This document shows, in pieces, positions 38,301-53,300 of a stretch of DNA of 64,000 nt. The DNA lies in the NCBI RefSeq assembly GCF_003590095.1, contig NW_020799984.1, forward strand, positions 148,916 through 212,915. The letters run 5' to 3'. Source of the DNA: Trichoplusia ni. Its lineage: Eukaryota > Arthropoda > Insecta > Lepidoptera > Noctuidae. The notes beneath the pieces were generated by a model that was not told the origin of the DNA, did not search any database, and saw nothing but the letters and a program-made list of their open reading frames with translations. Position numbers and translations under genes: made by a program. Each line of letters begins with the position of its first letter. Position 1 is the stretch's first letter.

Positions 38301-41300
38301 CAGTTGTATCAAAGCAGTAAAGACATAAAAATAAAATAGAGCATATTGTTAGGTGAAATGGTCAAACAGCATTCGAACTTAGCTGAGTTAAAGAAATAGT
38401 TTACGCGGAAACGGAGAATTTGTATTACTCATGATTACGTATTAGACTTTCTCGATGACCTACGGCAAAGGAAAATATCTGGGTAAACCTAGGCTGATAA
38501 ATATGATATGGACAACCCAATCTGCAAACGATAAGAAAAAAATACTCCAGCCTTAAAGAAAAAAGAATGTAGGCAGTTGTAAAATATACAGAAAAAAACC
38601 AAAATGATTATGCTTATCAAATAGTTATCAGTACCATTTCACGGCAAATCGACTTTCGTATCGACCCATTCGTCATAATTATCTCGTATTAATTAATCAA
38701 CGACTATTACAATTAGCTACTAAAGAGACATTGAAATATTTCGATAACATATCTGCACCGTTACGTACGTATTCTGACGTATTCCGAACCCATATTGCTT
38801 TAGTGACGAACCTCAAATGCATCAACGTTGGTTGTTCCGTTTGTTTCGAAATTCAATTGTTATTTGTTAATCTTTGGCGGTCTTCAAGGGAATTAACGTT
38901 TGGAAAACAAAAGTTTGCCTCAGGCTTGGTTTAAGAACATCAGGGGGTCCACCGAGCTGCTGATAAGAAGGACTTAAACATTCTGAAAGCTAACCTTCAG
39001 TAGTTGGAGAGGCACCAATAGAAGAAGAAGGCATTACAAGGGATATGCTGACTTCATTGCAATTCTTCGTGTAAAACACGTGCAACGATTAATCAAAATC
39101 GCCATTGCGATAAGCCGTCTTACAAAGAGATAATACTTTAACGTAAAATGGGATAAAGTACAGTATTCAGCTGAATTTTCTGAGAAGGGAAACCAATCTT
39201 AATTGTAGAATAGCAAAACTTTAGCCTTAATGTTTTCAATAAAGTACAGAACTATAATATATCACGACATTTACGCCGTAACGGAACTGGGATTGAATTA
39301 TCTCATCAGAATATGGATCCAAAGTTCAGTCTTGATAGCCAATATTGCTATTTATGTCAAAGTTCATACCATTAATTATCCTACGTTATTTTATTAGTTG
39401 TTTTAGAATTAATATAATGTTATACATATTGTGTAATCTGCTACAGATGTGTTTTATGAGTCATATTTTATGCTTAGAGCTGGGAATATCTTTTGTGTGA
39501 AAATGTATGTGGAACAATAATATGCAGAAAACGCTGTTGGTCAGTTTAATTTACTTGATACACGTATGACGTAACGATTTCGTGAAATTAATGCACAATC
39601 GTGACGTCACGCGTAGGTTTGATTCTCTGTAATTTGATCGTATTATGTTTGCGGGTCAAAATGAAAAATATGTACATATTATGCATTAAAGTAAAAGAAC
39701 GACAGTAAAAAGAAATTCTCATTATTATTATCCCTTATTTGTCCTTCAATAAGTGACCACAAAGAACTAAACTCGTGCTTGATACATGCCTAACGTATGC
39801 CTGCCAAACGTGGAAATTTAACAAAATAACAAAAGATAAAATAACTGCATGCCAACGAGGGTTAAAACGAAGTATGTTGAATATTAGAAAAATACAAAAA
39901 TTTTGACGTACAAAAATAAGGCACTCCACGAAGGCAAAAGATGGATTAATACATGCTCTATCATTAAATATAAGTGACCACAATACTAAAAAAGTTAACA
40001 TTTTCATAAAATATATTTTTCATTTTTCTTTTATCCTCTACATTTCGGTATTTCATTACAAATTAAACTGGAACTAACTACGCCGTAGTTGCAGCTAAAG
40101 CCGCACAAATGAATACGAAACTTTTGAAAGAGCTGCAAGCTGAATAAGTCTTCTAATAATGACCGTTCTGGGTAACTGTGGTGGATTTTAATTTTATTTT
40201 TCGAGTTTCTAGAACGGGCTTATGTTTTATGTTTTTTGTCTCACTTTGTTGTTATAAGACATTTTCTTTTTGTGTTTGTTGATCTGCCGAATTCAGTGTG
40301 TTTTTCTTAGGATTTCATCGGGCACCGCTGTCTGTCGACAAGCTGAATCTTAGGTTAAGCGATGGCTAGTTTGGTGTCCTATTTTTGAACGCACTTGGTT
40401 GGTTTTTATGTCGCAATCGACAACATCTATACCTTGTTATAGTATTTCATGAAATATAACCTAATTTATGTAAACATATTTTTCGTCTCGCCATACAAAC
40501 TAAAGAGTTCTAAGAATGTAGAATACTACACGATAATACGAGTACTGAATATGGAAAAAATCTAACAAATATAAACGTTAAAGGCGAGTAGTAAGGGGTG
40601 CCAATAAAGCTTCAAAATATGCCTCTTCATCGCTGTTTACTGTTAACTTGTCAAATAAACTGACAGAAATAGCTACGTTGAATGGTAATGCTAATTCTTT
40701 AGTCTAAAAATAAGCTAGATGGTCACGCGAAGTTAAGTCCATGATTTGTAGGGCTTTCGATATATTTTCTTTATATCTACGGCATATCATGGATTTCCCT
40801 TTTATTCTACTATAGGTGAGGGAATCTAAACCCCAGTTACATAGAAAAGCTTACAAAATGACAGATGACAAGTCAAAGTGAAATGTAATTTCCATACAAC
40901 ATTTGAACGTTGCTTACCGATTGTGGAAACTACACTTGACTAAAGAGGCAAGTATATTTTTAAAACATTCAATGAATGAACTTACATTGTAGGGATTGTT
41001 TATTTTGTGTAGCTACTAACTATATTTCTAAACATCATCGTGTAGTATTGCGTGAAGTGACATTTTTGTATTGGCACTCATCAATTAACAATTGATGGCA
41101 TTACATAGGTATGCAAGAATGTCATTGTTCGTATATTCAAGTATTTGCATATTACCTCATTCTTGTTAAAAATGGGTGCAGGATAAATATAAGAAAGAAA
41201 TATAACTGGAAACAGAAAACAAAAGGTTTCTAAGATCATTAATATGCCAGTAAATACCAAATACATGACAAGCTATTTGTTATTCTGTTATTTGGAATTA

Positions 41301-44300
41301 AAGTATTCGTCGATACGAATCAAACGAGACAAACTTGATGTGGTTGTATCGTTTTACAGAGGAGCTCCTATGTCCAACTTCCAGCTTCTAAGACCACTTT
41401 ATGGTAATATATCTAGCATTGTCACGTCTATATGCATGCAAAGTTTCAGCTCAATCGGAAACAGGGAAGTAAAATTAAACTGTAAGATTTTACAAAGTCA
41501 CAGATGATTATTAATAAAATCTTGCTAAATTCTTGGTAAACACTAATGCAAATTCCGTTAACAGCATTAATAAGAGCTTGATTTAGAGAAATAAACCTAT
41601 TTATAATCAGCAATGCGCAGACTCAGGTGGCATAAGACAGCAGAACAGATTAGTTTGATAAAACACCTATTAAAAAAAACATCAAAAGTGAATAATTTCA
41701 GTATCTTATCATCCACGTGCACTGATCAATTAATTCAAACAATCTTCTCTTGTAATCGACAACTGGAAACCGCGAAATCGCTTACTCGACAAATTATAAG
41801 CGATTGCATTTTCAGTATCGTTGGATGATCAACATCTTTACGAGTCCTTTCACAAACAGCATTATAATTTTAAGCAATGGAATAAAGTGATGTCAGAAAT
41901 TGTGACGCTGTTATTAATAGAAATAAATAATAAATGCGGACAACATCACATACATTGTTCTGAACCCAATGTAAGTTGCTTAAGCACTTGTGTTATGGAA
42001 TTCAGATACAACGAAGGTACCACAAACACCCAGACCCGAGACAATGTAGAAATGTGAATTTTTACATTGACCCGACCGGGGATCGAACACGGGACCTCAG
42101 AGCTAGCGACACCTTGAAACCGGTGTGTACGCCACTCGACCACGGAGGTCAACCTCAACATTCAGGTTACGATCGGGATCTTTTCTCTCAGGTAGTACAT
42201 TAATTACCCAGTAGTCCGGTTGCTAAAGCAATACAGCCTAATACATGAAGTTTCAAATTATAGCGCATTTAAAAATAATGTCAGCGTATTGTAACCAGCA
42301 TTATACCACCACCGCCACTTAATTACAGGGTATTAAATAGGGGAATCACATGGAAGGCCGTGTATGAACTGAAAATAGATTGTAAATGCCCGTCCGATAT
42401 AATTATCGAGTTATCAGTGACATGCTGGCTTGATTCACAGGTTGTTACATACATTGTTAGATGTTGTAAAACAAACGGGTAGTTGTAACTCCAGTTGCAA
42501 TAACTGGATTTAAAGTTTGGATTTCTTTTTTGTCCACAGTTCAGTTCCATAAATAGAATTTCCAAAATCTTTTACTAATATCTCTGTCCTAAAACGTTTT
42601 AATAAATAATATTGAGATCATATATTATTCTATTGTATTACACAGCTTCTCTTAGGGTTTTGTTTTACCCTCTTGTTATGTAACCCTAAAGTGACACCCA
42701 CGTTGTTGACAGACCCTTATTATTACATAGCCCTACGTCAATTGAAGATCAAATTGATTCACTATTGAATTGTATGATTTTGGGCTGTACCAATTAATAC
42801 GCATACCAAGTATGATCAATGCTAATTAACGTCAATAATGTTGATAGGAAACTTTATTCGTTAATATTTTTCCTTTAAGACTTCGAGTCGTTCGCTGTTT
42901 ACTGACAAATAAAATGTAACTATATAGATTTTTTTACTTGTCTAATTTGGTTCAGCATTTTAGGAAAGACACAACACAGATCTTCCCTTTATCAAATGGC
43001 TGAACATCAGGTAACATAATCTTGTAATACCTTGTACTTTATAAATAAAAAACTTTTTTCCATCATCACTACATTCAAGCCATTTCTCTTAACCATATCT
43101 CAAAATAGCAAAAGTACATTCCGAGGATAGGAGCCATCAAAGATGTCATGACCTTCATTGAAGAGGTCCAAGCGTAAATCTTGATGGTCTCGTAAGTGGC
43201 GACAGACAAATGGTACCAAGTGGCCCGAGAGCGGCTCGAATGCAAATTGACACTTAGTGTATCTTCCCCGCTCGGCTTGGCGTGAAAAAATTACTGTCAA
43301 ACGGAGACAATGTCCATTTATTATCTGTATCCGTTTAGATAGGTGTTCTTTCGTGTTTTTTTTTATAAGAATGCTTATTCGAGAAAGGTGGGACAACAAG
43401 TGCAGAACTAACATTTGATGATAATTATATCGTTCTTATGCTGAAATTTGGAACGAGTGTTACAAATGGTTGGGGAAAATATCGTGAGGATATCAGGAGT
43501 CCGGAGTTGACAACAGAGAACCAGTACGGAGATAAATGTTCAATATTCATCTTCATGGGAACGAGAATTAGCCGAACAGCAGGACATTTCAGGCTATTCT
43601 TTTTACTGATAAAAATAAATAAAATTAGAGTTAAATGGGAATAAACGACTATAAATCCATATTATGTCGTCTAACCTTAAATGGCTAATGGATGTTTTGT
43701 TCAGTACGACTATGGACTAAAAATAGCGCCTTTGTTAAAACTATAGATGGACGGTAATGAGAGCAACAATAGATGACGTTCGCGTACAAAAGCGGATTTA
43801 TAAGGCACTGGTCGCTAATGGAAAATTGAACGGAAAATCTCTTTGAATGAAATATGTGTTATGTTTGGGAGTAAGACTGAAAGTCGTCACAAGACGGAAA
43901 AAGAGAATAGGTCAAGGATAGCTTAGCTTTGTTTTTGTGTGTTACATGTACATATGTGAGGCTGCTATATAAAAATACCGGTTGGTATAAACAAATATCT
44001 GCAGTGCATCAATATTTGTATGGACTTCTTAGAACCTCGAACAAGCCGATACATCAAAACTCAAGAACCATTATGATTATGCCGAAATGAACTTTACTGC
44101 TTGGCAACAAAGGTCATTTTATAGGAAAATATTTTGTATTGGTTTTAGGTCGAACTTACGTTTAATTGCAGTGGAAATTAGCTTCGCTTGTGTTGACTAG
44201 CAGGTAAACTTTCCTCATTTATAAGGCTGATCATATATGCAATGTTTCGGGCGGTACGGAGAACAATAAGCGTAACATATTTTCAGATTTTCTGCATGTA

Positions 44301-47300
44301 AAGTTTTATTATTGGTTTAGGTATAGGTACTAATTTAAGTGAAATAGTGAATAGAAGATATATTGTGAAACTGTGGAGAAGTGAGACACAGTGAGATGGA
44401 TTTAAAAAGTTAGTTTCCCGGAGAACACTAATACTACGTTATCAAGGAATAGCATAGTTGACGGTGACGTCATGTAGCATGTCAAAACAAACTGTCAAGA
44501 GGAAACTATCCTTGAAATTTTGATGGAATGACAATAACTGAGGAAAAGAGAGGAAACTTCTTTGGGTCCTTGAAACCCTATGGTTGGTTAAAACATAAAA
44601 ACATACAATCCTAGTGCTCGAATAAAATTATTCATAGCTGCAATTTCTATGCATTGCCTCAATGCTTTTACAACTTGAAAACATTTTGTACAAAGTTATC
44701 CAACTACATTTTATTTAGAGCTAGCTGTTCCCCGTAGATTTACCTAGGACTTTCCTATTTAAGCTATCAACCTATCAGGCTATGTGTAAACCTAACTGAC
44801 CTAACTAACTCCAAATAATAGAAGATTGCTAACATTGGAATATTCAATGTGCGTCAGTTTACATAGATATCAGCGTCGATACTCAATAACTAACAGACAG
44901 GTAGACAAAAGCGGTGACAGTTGCCCGTGATGCTTATTCAGAATGTTTCTGACGGCTAGTGAACGTACATTGTACGTTTCTATGTTGCAGGTTCCGTAAC
45001 ATTATATGCATAGTTGTAAATTTAGATTTTGAAAAAATAGGCTATTTTATTTAGGCTCGAATAGCTTAAAGCTCAGGTATAATAACTCAGAGATTGCCAC
45101 TCCGAAGAAGTAATGTTGATATGCGTATACCAATAACATGAAAATAAAATCACGCGACACAACTGAAATTGCAAACAGTCCCCCCTTCCTTCCTACTACC
45201 AATTTCGTCCACAATTCAGACGCTAAAAGTCTCTTCTCTTGGAGATTTTTTTCATGAGTTTACGCTACCCGCACTTATTGACCGAAGTCTATAAAATCGG
45301 AAAGCAAGAAGGAAACCTAATTAAAGGTTAATTATCACAATTGTATGCAGCTATTGGAATGACATACATACAAGACTCGACTGCACTACAAAATATAATA
45401 AAAAGCCACTTATACGTAACTGGCACATTAGTGTTTGCTACAGAATATTTTATGAGACTGCATGGAAACCGGGCGGCGAATACGTTTGGCACTTATCCAC
45501 CGTTCATTGTATTTTACTAGTAAACCTTCCATTGTAATGGTTGTACTGTATCTTTGTTTTTAGGACACTGCAATAGTATGCAGTACTGAATACCTACTTA
45601 TTAATATACCTATTTTTTGCATATAGAAATGACGTATATGCAAAAAAAAGGTGACTACTTATTTCGCTGTATTTTTTTGGTAATAATAATACAAGACTGC
45701 TGTATTCATTTGAGATGAGTGCTTTATTTGCTTCGAGTATTATATATAGAGATACTAGCTGACCCAGCAAACGTTGTTTTGTCTAATAAATTACTTCTAG
45801 TTGTATGTATTTTAATGCCACATTATAAAAAAATAAAAACAAACAATTTCGTCCAAAGAATAAAATATTTTTTTTTAGTGTGTGCAACCCTTAGGGATAT
45901 GAAAAATAGATGTTGTTCTATTCTCAGACCTGCCCAATATGTATACAAAATTTCATAAAAATCGGTCGAACCGTTTCGGAGGAGTACGGTAACTAACATC
46001 GTGACACGGGAATTTTATATATTAGAAGAAGATTAAATCGCTAAGATATCCACATCAGTGGTAAGGCTGCATTACTAGCACTAATAAGTTTTGATTATGC
46101 GATACTCTCTCAAAATCGGTTTATTTTTGCAAATCATTACATCAAGACGACTTAAGTACGATTCTTAAAGTCCTAACCACAGCATTGGGTTTCGCACTCC
46201 ATTCCGATTAGTAATAAGCATATATCCTTTTTATAATTATCCCTCATGGGAAAGGCAAGGGGATCTAAGTCCACAACCATATTAAAAATATATCATTTGA
46301 GAAAGACATCAAAACATATTAAGAAAAAGATCCCTCAAAAGCGAAATCCAATAAAAAATAGCCACACGTCGATAAAACATAATACCAATAAAGGCCAATC
46401 TACAATAAAAAATAAAAACTGTTCAGTCATAATGACCTGTTGAAATGGCAGGCAATAACAAGATTAGCATACGATTGAACAGCCTATATTTATCGGAGAC
46501 AATAAAAGCGAGAGTAAAACGCGTCGGATTGCTGTCTGAGTGCCCTAGCAAGGGAATCACAAGGACATCTTTATTTAGACGGGAAAGGACGGTTTATAAA
46601 CTAGTGACTCATTTTATATGTCTCTACGCAGATGGTAGGGAAAATTATATGAAGGATTTGTTTGTTTGCGCTTGTGTTAGTCTGTGGTAAGTTGATTTTG
46701 TGAAATAACAATGTGATTTGACCTGTGGGAGACTTGCGCTAGGGTTGAATGTCGCGGAGTTGACCATTAATTAGGTACCCAATCGTATACGATACACATT
46801 TGTAGAAAGAGTATAGAAAAAATCAAAGTATAAAAGTTATTGGACAATTCACGCTTCAGCGGAATTTAGAATTAGCAACTTTACGCCAAGGAACACTAGA
46901 AACAGGAAAATCATTTTAATAACGTACGATACATCTAATATGAAATATAGTTACGTAGACCTTGTTATTAATTCGGCACTTAAAACAAATTAGCTAAAAT
47001 CTTAGCTAAAATATAGAATGTACCAGGGCTACAGTAAATGTGAGAGATCTTTGCATAGCTAAAGATGAGAAACAAAACACTAGCGTCGCTGGCACCGGTC
47101 CAACAAACCCCTCCGACCCGTGAGACGCGAAGGGGTTAATCAGACTCTTACTACATCACATAGGTGCTATTCTGAAGATTTACCGATGGCAAATACTGAT
47201 AGCATACGGCGAAAGATTGAAGATTCGATGGAGGGCGGAGAGGCGTCCACTCACTAGCTATAAGGTTTTAAAAAAAATTGAAAAGGTGGTTTAACTTTTC

Positions 47301-50300
47301 TGTGTTATTTTGTGAGTATGGATTCACTCTACCCCAAAAACTCCGAAAATTTTAGTTAAATAGGGTGCTTTTTCCGATTCACGTTCTAATTTGTGATATA
47401 TTTGTGAACCTCCTCACACAAATAGATAGAATTATCCCTCCTTTTGCGTAGCCTTTATCCAAATAACGTTGTCTCTAACGTTATTACTAATACTACTACT
47501 TTCAAACTTACCGCACTACCTAACTACTGCTCACAGACATCAATACATAGTCATTAATATCACTAACACATTAGCAAAAAACTCGATGTCCGTACTGAAA
47601 ATATCTGCATAAAATAACATTCGAACAACAGTGTTACCGAAACCATTAAATCCCCGTCGCATGGCGGCCGGACAGCGGGCGACGTAACGTGCATACACAC
47701 GTGACGCGGGCATTCGCGACGCTCAACTGTACTCGTTATTGCAATCATTGTTAAGTTTTTACTGCTCTGTTTTTATGTTCATGGTTTTTAAGGAAAATAT
47801 GTTCAGATCAGACCAGTAACAGAAATGTACAGTTTTAAAAATGATTGTGTGTATTCATAGAGTCAATATGGAACCAGACCATGTATTGCCTGAATTTCTT
47901 GATGGTGTTCCAAAATGTATATTTGTAAGTTATACATTAGCAAGAAGTAGCAAATAGTAAGTAAATAGCAAGGGTTGTAATATGGACCCGATTCTGGACC
48001 TGGATACCACAGCATATCATAAGCTTGGGAGAGATGAGGAAGAACATAAATTGCTTAGTGCAGCATTTCTTCTAATACTAAAATGGGTAAATCTTCTAGG
48101 TCTATGTATTTTATAAGTTGATATAATTATGGTGCGTTTTGTTACTAAAAGAACTGTACTTTTCAGGCCTTTCGTTGCGACAGGTAGATACGGTTCCGAT
48201 AGCAGATAACTTTAGTCTCCGTGTGACTACTGCCATACGGACTCAGAGGCTCGTAAATATAATCACTACTATGAAATACGTTATATACTGAGAAAAAATA
48301 TGTGACTTGATGCCAGCAACAGGCTAATAAAAACTGAAGTCTACAGGTCTATCATCAACTTGTTATTGCAATGGGATATTGCATAAACTATTCAAGTTTA
48401 TCAGGTGCTACAGATAATAAATATCCGTTGATAGGAATATCTTCGTAATAAACTTGACTGAATTGGCTAGAAAACAAAACCTTTTTAGACTTAGATTTTA
48501 ACTGAGATTTCATACTATCTAGATGATCTAGCGAAATACGTTAAGTCACACGTGGCCAGGAATCAAAAAATATAGAGAGGTCTGGACGAGAAAGATAGGC
48601 TTTTGCCCAGCTGTGGGATCTAAAACTGGCTCTACATAAACGTCCCTATAGCAAATCCCATCCTCTCCTTTCTTTATACAACAAATAAGGTTTACTCACT
48701 CGAATATTCACAATCAGTTCTAAGAAAAGAGAATTACTTTTCTCGAAGATAATTATGTAAATGAAACATCTCCATTACAAGTAGGTAACGACCTGCTTTT
48801 GTATTCAACAAGTGTTCGTTTAAGGTAACATTGAACAACCTTATTCCGAGTTACGAGGGTTTATAGACTACACGCATGAATTACGAAATATTACCACATT
48901 GAGTGTAAAATGTGAAGCAGTATAAAAATATATGAAGCGAAAAACGATTTTAATATTAACATGATGACAACAAATCAGATCTTTGAGGAATTTTGCAGAG
49001 ATATCATCAATTGATTATTCAGATAGATTGACTAAGACAAAAGGTTGGATAATTTCATATTATGTCATGTGCAAGTAAAACGTAACTATTTTAGCATATT
49101 TGCATGTTGACAAGCTATTAAATAACTTGAGCCATCATTGTCACGCCGACTGGCATAGCACGGCAGCGTGATTTAGCGGAGAAATTTTCAGCTGTTTTTT
49201 TTCTAATCAACTTCCACCGCTAAAAATACCTCTTCAAACCGAAAAGAACAACTCTTACTGGCCAAATCCAGACCTTCTTTTTTGATTTAAGGGATCAGGG
49301 AAAAATGCATTTTACAAAACAGAACCATTATTATGATTCAGGGCTTCTAAATCTAACTAGTCGTAGAAGCTTCTGTGTCTCCAATACTGCCCTATAGCCG
49401 TTGGCATTAACTTCTATATGTTACAGTTCAAGGTCAGCGGTAGTCCGATCAAATATTTGTATAAACTAGCTTGTTGCATGTAGAGCGTCTTTGCAAAGGT
49501 TACAACTATAAATGTCAATAGTGCAAAACGGAATACAACAATACGTTTCAGGCAATTGAATAAAATAAACATGTTTTTTATCGGTCAATAAATGGGATTG
49601 ACGAAAAAGGTTTAATACAAGAAGTTAGAGAAAGTATTGTTACAGATTTGCATCTTAATAGCTTTGTTCTTGCAACAGCATAGAATCAATGTTTTAAGAA
49701 ACGAAGAGATTAAAATTGTTGATTTTAAGCACGGGAAACTAATGACAAAGTGATCTAGAAGTGGACCACACTAATGACGTCAAATAGTAATAAGAGGAAG
49801 AAATTATGCAAAGTACCGGAAAAAATCACCGTTTTCAAATTTTCCATTAAAGTCAAATGGATTAGGTCGAGTGATCTGGCTGGGTTATGAAAAATCCTTG
49901 TCTGCGCTTCAGCCACCAGCTTCGTTAGAAACGACAATCTAATTGCTTTAAACACTTGTGCATAATCTCGATTGTTACCGCCTTATCTCTTGCACAGCTA
50001 AACACGTGTTTTAACGTCACGTTGTATTCATAGTTAGTCTGGGCACGCAAACAATTTTATAGCAATTTTGTTCAGGCCGTAATGGTACCAGTTATAGAGA
50101 AACAATTTAGAATTGACTTAGTTATGTCATTTGGAATTGATTTTTAAAGTTGTTTTTGCGAGCCGCTTTCTAGTATAAATATTGTTGTATTTGCACATGT
50201 AGGTTTATAATCCATTGACTTTCATAGAGTAGGTAAAATAATTCGAGAAGTCTTAAATAGTGGCAAGACGAAAACTTTTCATTTCTCTACGCTCCTAAAA

Positions 50301-53300
50301 CGAGGCATGTATTTTCAGGCTAAGTCCACGTTCAGGATTTAAGATTACAATTTACTTTATCAGTATCCAGATTCGAAATAGTTTCGAAATGATCTTTATT
50401 CGCACTTTCATATCCATCAAAATCCTAATAGCCCGTTTCTTTTTCTAAATTGAGATACACAGAATAATCCTATGATCTAACATAATTTTCAGGCGACATT
50501 GATTATTATAGCCCAGGGGTTAAGGTTACTACGCCAAACCCATAGTTTGCGTTGTGACACGGGTCCGATCCCTGCATACGACAAGCATTTGTTTGATCCA
50601 CGAATGGTTGTTCTGAGTCTGGGTGTCTATGTGCACGTGTTTTGTATGGCTCCCGCGACACAAGGCTTAAAAACTCCTTCTGCGGCAGCGGGAGTAGTTT
50701 AAAAAAGAGAAAAAATACATGCTGAAGAATTCTTACCTTTCTTTTCGTTCGGATAAGCAGTACTCCCATCGTTGGCTGTTGTACTTCCACTCTCTGACTC
50801 GCCTGAGGACCGGCGAGTTTAGCTCATCACACAATATCTTTAGCGCAGCCTCCTCCAATACATCTTGCACGGCTATTAATGATAACCTGCAGAAATATGG
50901 AAATTAGAACCAAGATTTCGTAAGCATATCTGTCAAATTGCGTTGCCTTGGAGAAAATAAGGAATTGGTAGAAAATTCTTAGAGAAACGTTTACTAAAAC
51001 GAAATGAATTGTTTAAGATAAGCTTTTTGAGAGCACAGCCTTAATATAATGGATGAATGAATAAAGTGATGGATAGTAGATGACAGCATGACAATGAGAA
51101 TAAAAGAATAGACGAAAATAATTAAAGTTGTAGAGACTGTTGACGTCACGATTTACACATGCTGCTTACAACATTGTAACGTCGAAAGCGTATGATAACA
51201 AAAAAAAACATAAAACATGTGATACGATTTCAATATTTTGCCAATCTACCTGATAGATGGCGAATAAAAATGTCATCAAGATAAGGAGGACAAAGTTCAG
51301 GTTATATACACATATACAAATCAATATCACATGTCTTATGAATCTATTTTTAAAGAAAAAAAACCAATTTTTTGTCTGGTTTAATGTAAGTCACTAATTG
51401 AGGTAGCATAATATGGCTTCCTGTATTCAAAAGAACAAGCAAACATCGGCTTACGGAACTAACCTTCAAGCTGTAATTAGTAAGCGGAGAACTAAGTGCC
51501 TGGAGTTTAAACAACGCCGTGTTAAACATGAGAAATGTATGGGATGTAATATGACGGGTAAGTGAAGTATGACTCGAAGTAATACAATTATAGAAGAATG
51601 ATCCAGTGGAAACATTAAGACATGCCACAATAGGATGTCGTGCCAATTAATGTATATTCATGTTTCTTATTTTAGACCAACATCATCATTGGACTTCGAT
51701 CACTTTTTATCGCGCCAATTTCCAAAAGAAATGTTTAGGAGAATTTTTGGTCAAACTTCCCAGAAATATATTGCTTTAAGAAAACTTTGACAATAAAACT
51801 GAATTACAAAAAAAAATGTTTTAAATTTGAATTGTACGCTTACATCAAACTCACTTTACGTCATGAGCCAGATTAAAACGATAATTTTCATTCGTATATC
51901 TTCATAGTCCACGCATTTAATACAATTACAGATTTACTTTCCCGAACGTAATACATGATAAACTGACTTTTTCTGTTAATCAGGATTCAATTTGAGATAG
52001 GAAAGATAATATATCACGTGATAATTAATTACGAGTATTTAATATGCAAATGATAATGATAAATCATTTTCTTGCCAATGGAAAAGCAATTGCTGGCTTT
52101 GATTAAGACTCAAATGCGCGAAAATTTGCTTTGGTTGGAGAAGGTGGACAAAATTGCCTTTGCCAAAAGATTGCAAATTAATTCGAGATATTAAATACAG
52201 GCAGTGAAAGACTGACAAATAGATAGGTGGATGGAGAAAGAATGGGTTTTATGTTAAGACTATTATGAATGGAAGAAGAACAAATATTGCGATGACTGCA
52301 AAAGATAGGATAAATAAAATAGGCTAAAGTCCTACACATGCCAGTTCTCGTGCCCGTGCAAATGTGACTGCCATTAGGCATTGTGAAGCGTGACTGACAG
52401 GTATTATAATAGAACAGGAAATATGTGTGAATACTATAACTATAATCAGTTGTATTGTGTGTACCCACATACCTGTAATGTTCAGTAGGACAATTGTGAT
52501 ATAGGAGGACAATAAAATACCATTGACTCGATCATAGCATTCTAAATATGTATAGGCACCGCAGAGTAGAAAATAACCTCCTCCAAAAATTACACAATAT
52601 TGACTGCTAACGTCTAAGAACTGTTTTTACTGGAGCCAAAAAACGAGTAACACAACCTTACTGAATTGTCAAAATGGTTTTCCAAGGTTTACTTGTGATA
52701 TGCTGTCTTATAACTAGAGAAATGATTTGTAATAGAACAGGTCTTAACATGTCATTAAAAGTTAGGTAATCAATATGATGTTCTGTACTATCTCTAAGCT
52801 GGTATAGCTGTCATTATGTGTTCATATATTTGTATAACAACTGGCAACGTTTGGGCAATTCCCAAAAATGCGCGTGATTAAATATTTTTAGTCATCTTTG
52901 TAGTTGTACACGTGGCAATTAGAAAAGCGAAAGAACACTCCTAATGAGCTGATGGTTGGTTTTCCTATTATATTATACTAATATTATAAATGCGAAAGTA
53001 ATTCTGCCTGTCTATCTGTCTGTCTGTTACGCTTTCACGTCTAAACCACTGAACTGATTTTAATGAAATTTGGTACAGAGAAAGAGTTGACATTGAGAAA
53101 GAACATTGGATTGTTTTTATCCCGGACTTCTGAAGAGTTCTCTTGGAAACGCGATATAACCGACATCGAGGCGGGAGAAGCCGCGGGCGATAATCTAGTT
53201 AGTTATAAGTCTTTATATTAAAATCAAACGTCATACGTAATGGGAAAGTCTACTGCTATTATCAGCGATAAAACAATTCGAGCTAGATCAATTCCACATT

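Larger units (their letters stand above)
38138..50736 (-). other. Intron 3 of the EEPD1-like gene
   Basis: 12.6 kb without a supported exon. It holds repeats at 39595, 41939, 45752 and 50510 and a retroelement tail-like piece at 38940-39030 (GGAGAGGCACCAATAGAAGA). A GC-rich patch at 47645-47725 stands out. Other stretches show nothing. Confidence 0.6.

Noticed and set aside
41946..42203. ORFs on both strands of 71-75 codons
   Set aside because: They read through a tRNA-derived SINE.
43100..43414. 104-codon minus-strand ORF with a protein-like C-terminal part
   Set aside because: No homologue or motif recognised, low-complexity N-terminal part, no splice partners. Left uncalled.
46246..46443. 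65-codon Lys/Asn/Thr-rich ORF
   Set aside because: Composition is what AT-rich DNA gives by chance; no supporting features.
47982..48113. 44-codon ORF (MDPILDLDTTAYHKL) followed by a possible donor
   Set aside because: Too short, no family and no downstream exon found.
52970..53205. Possible CRISPR-like or tandem array because of CTGT repeats
   Set aside because: It is a microsatellite inside a dispersed lepidopteran repeat, with a second copy at 61643.
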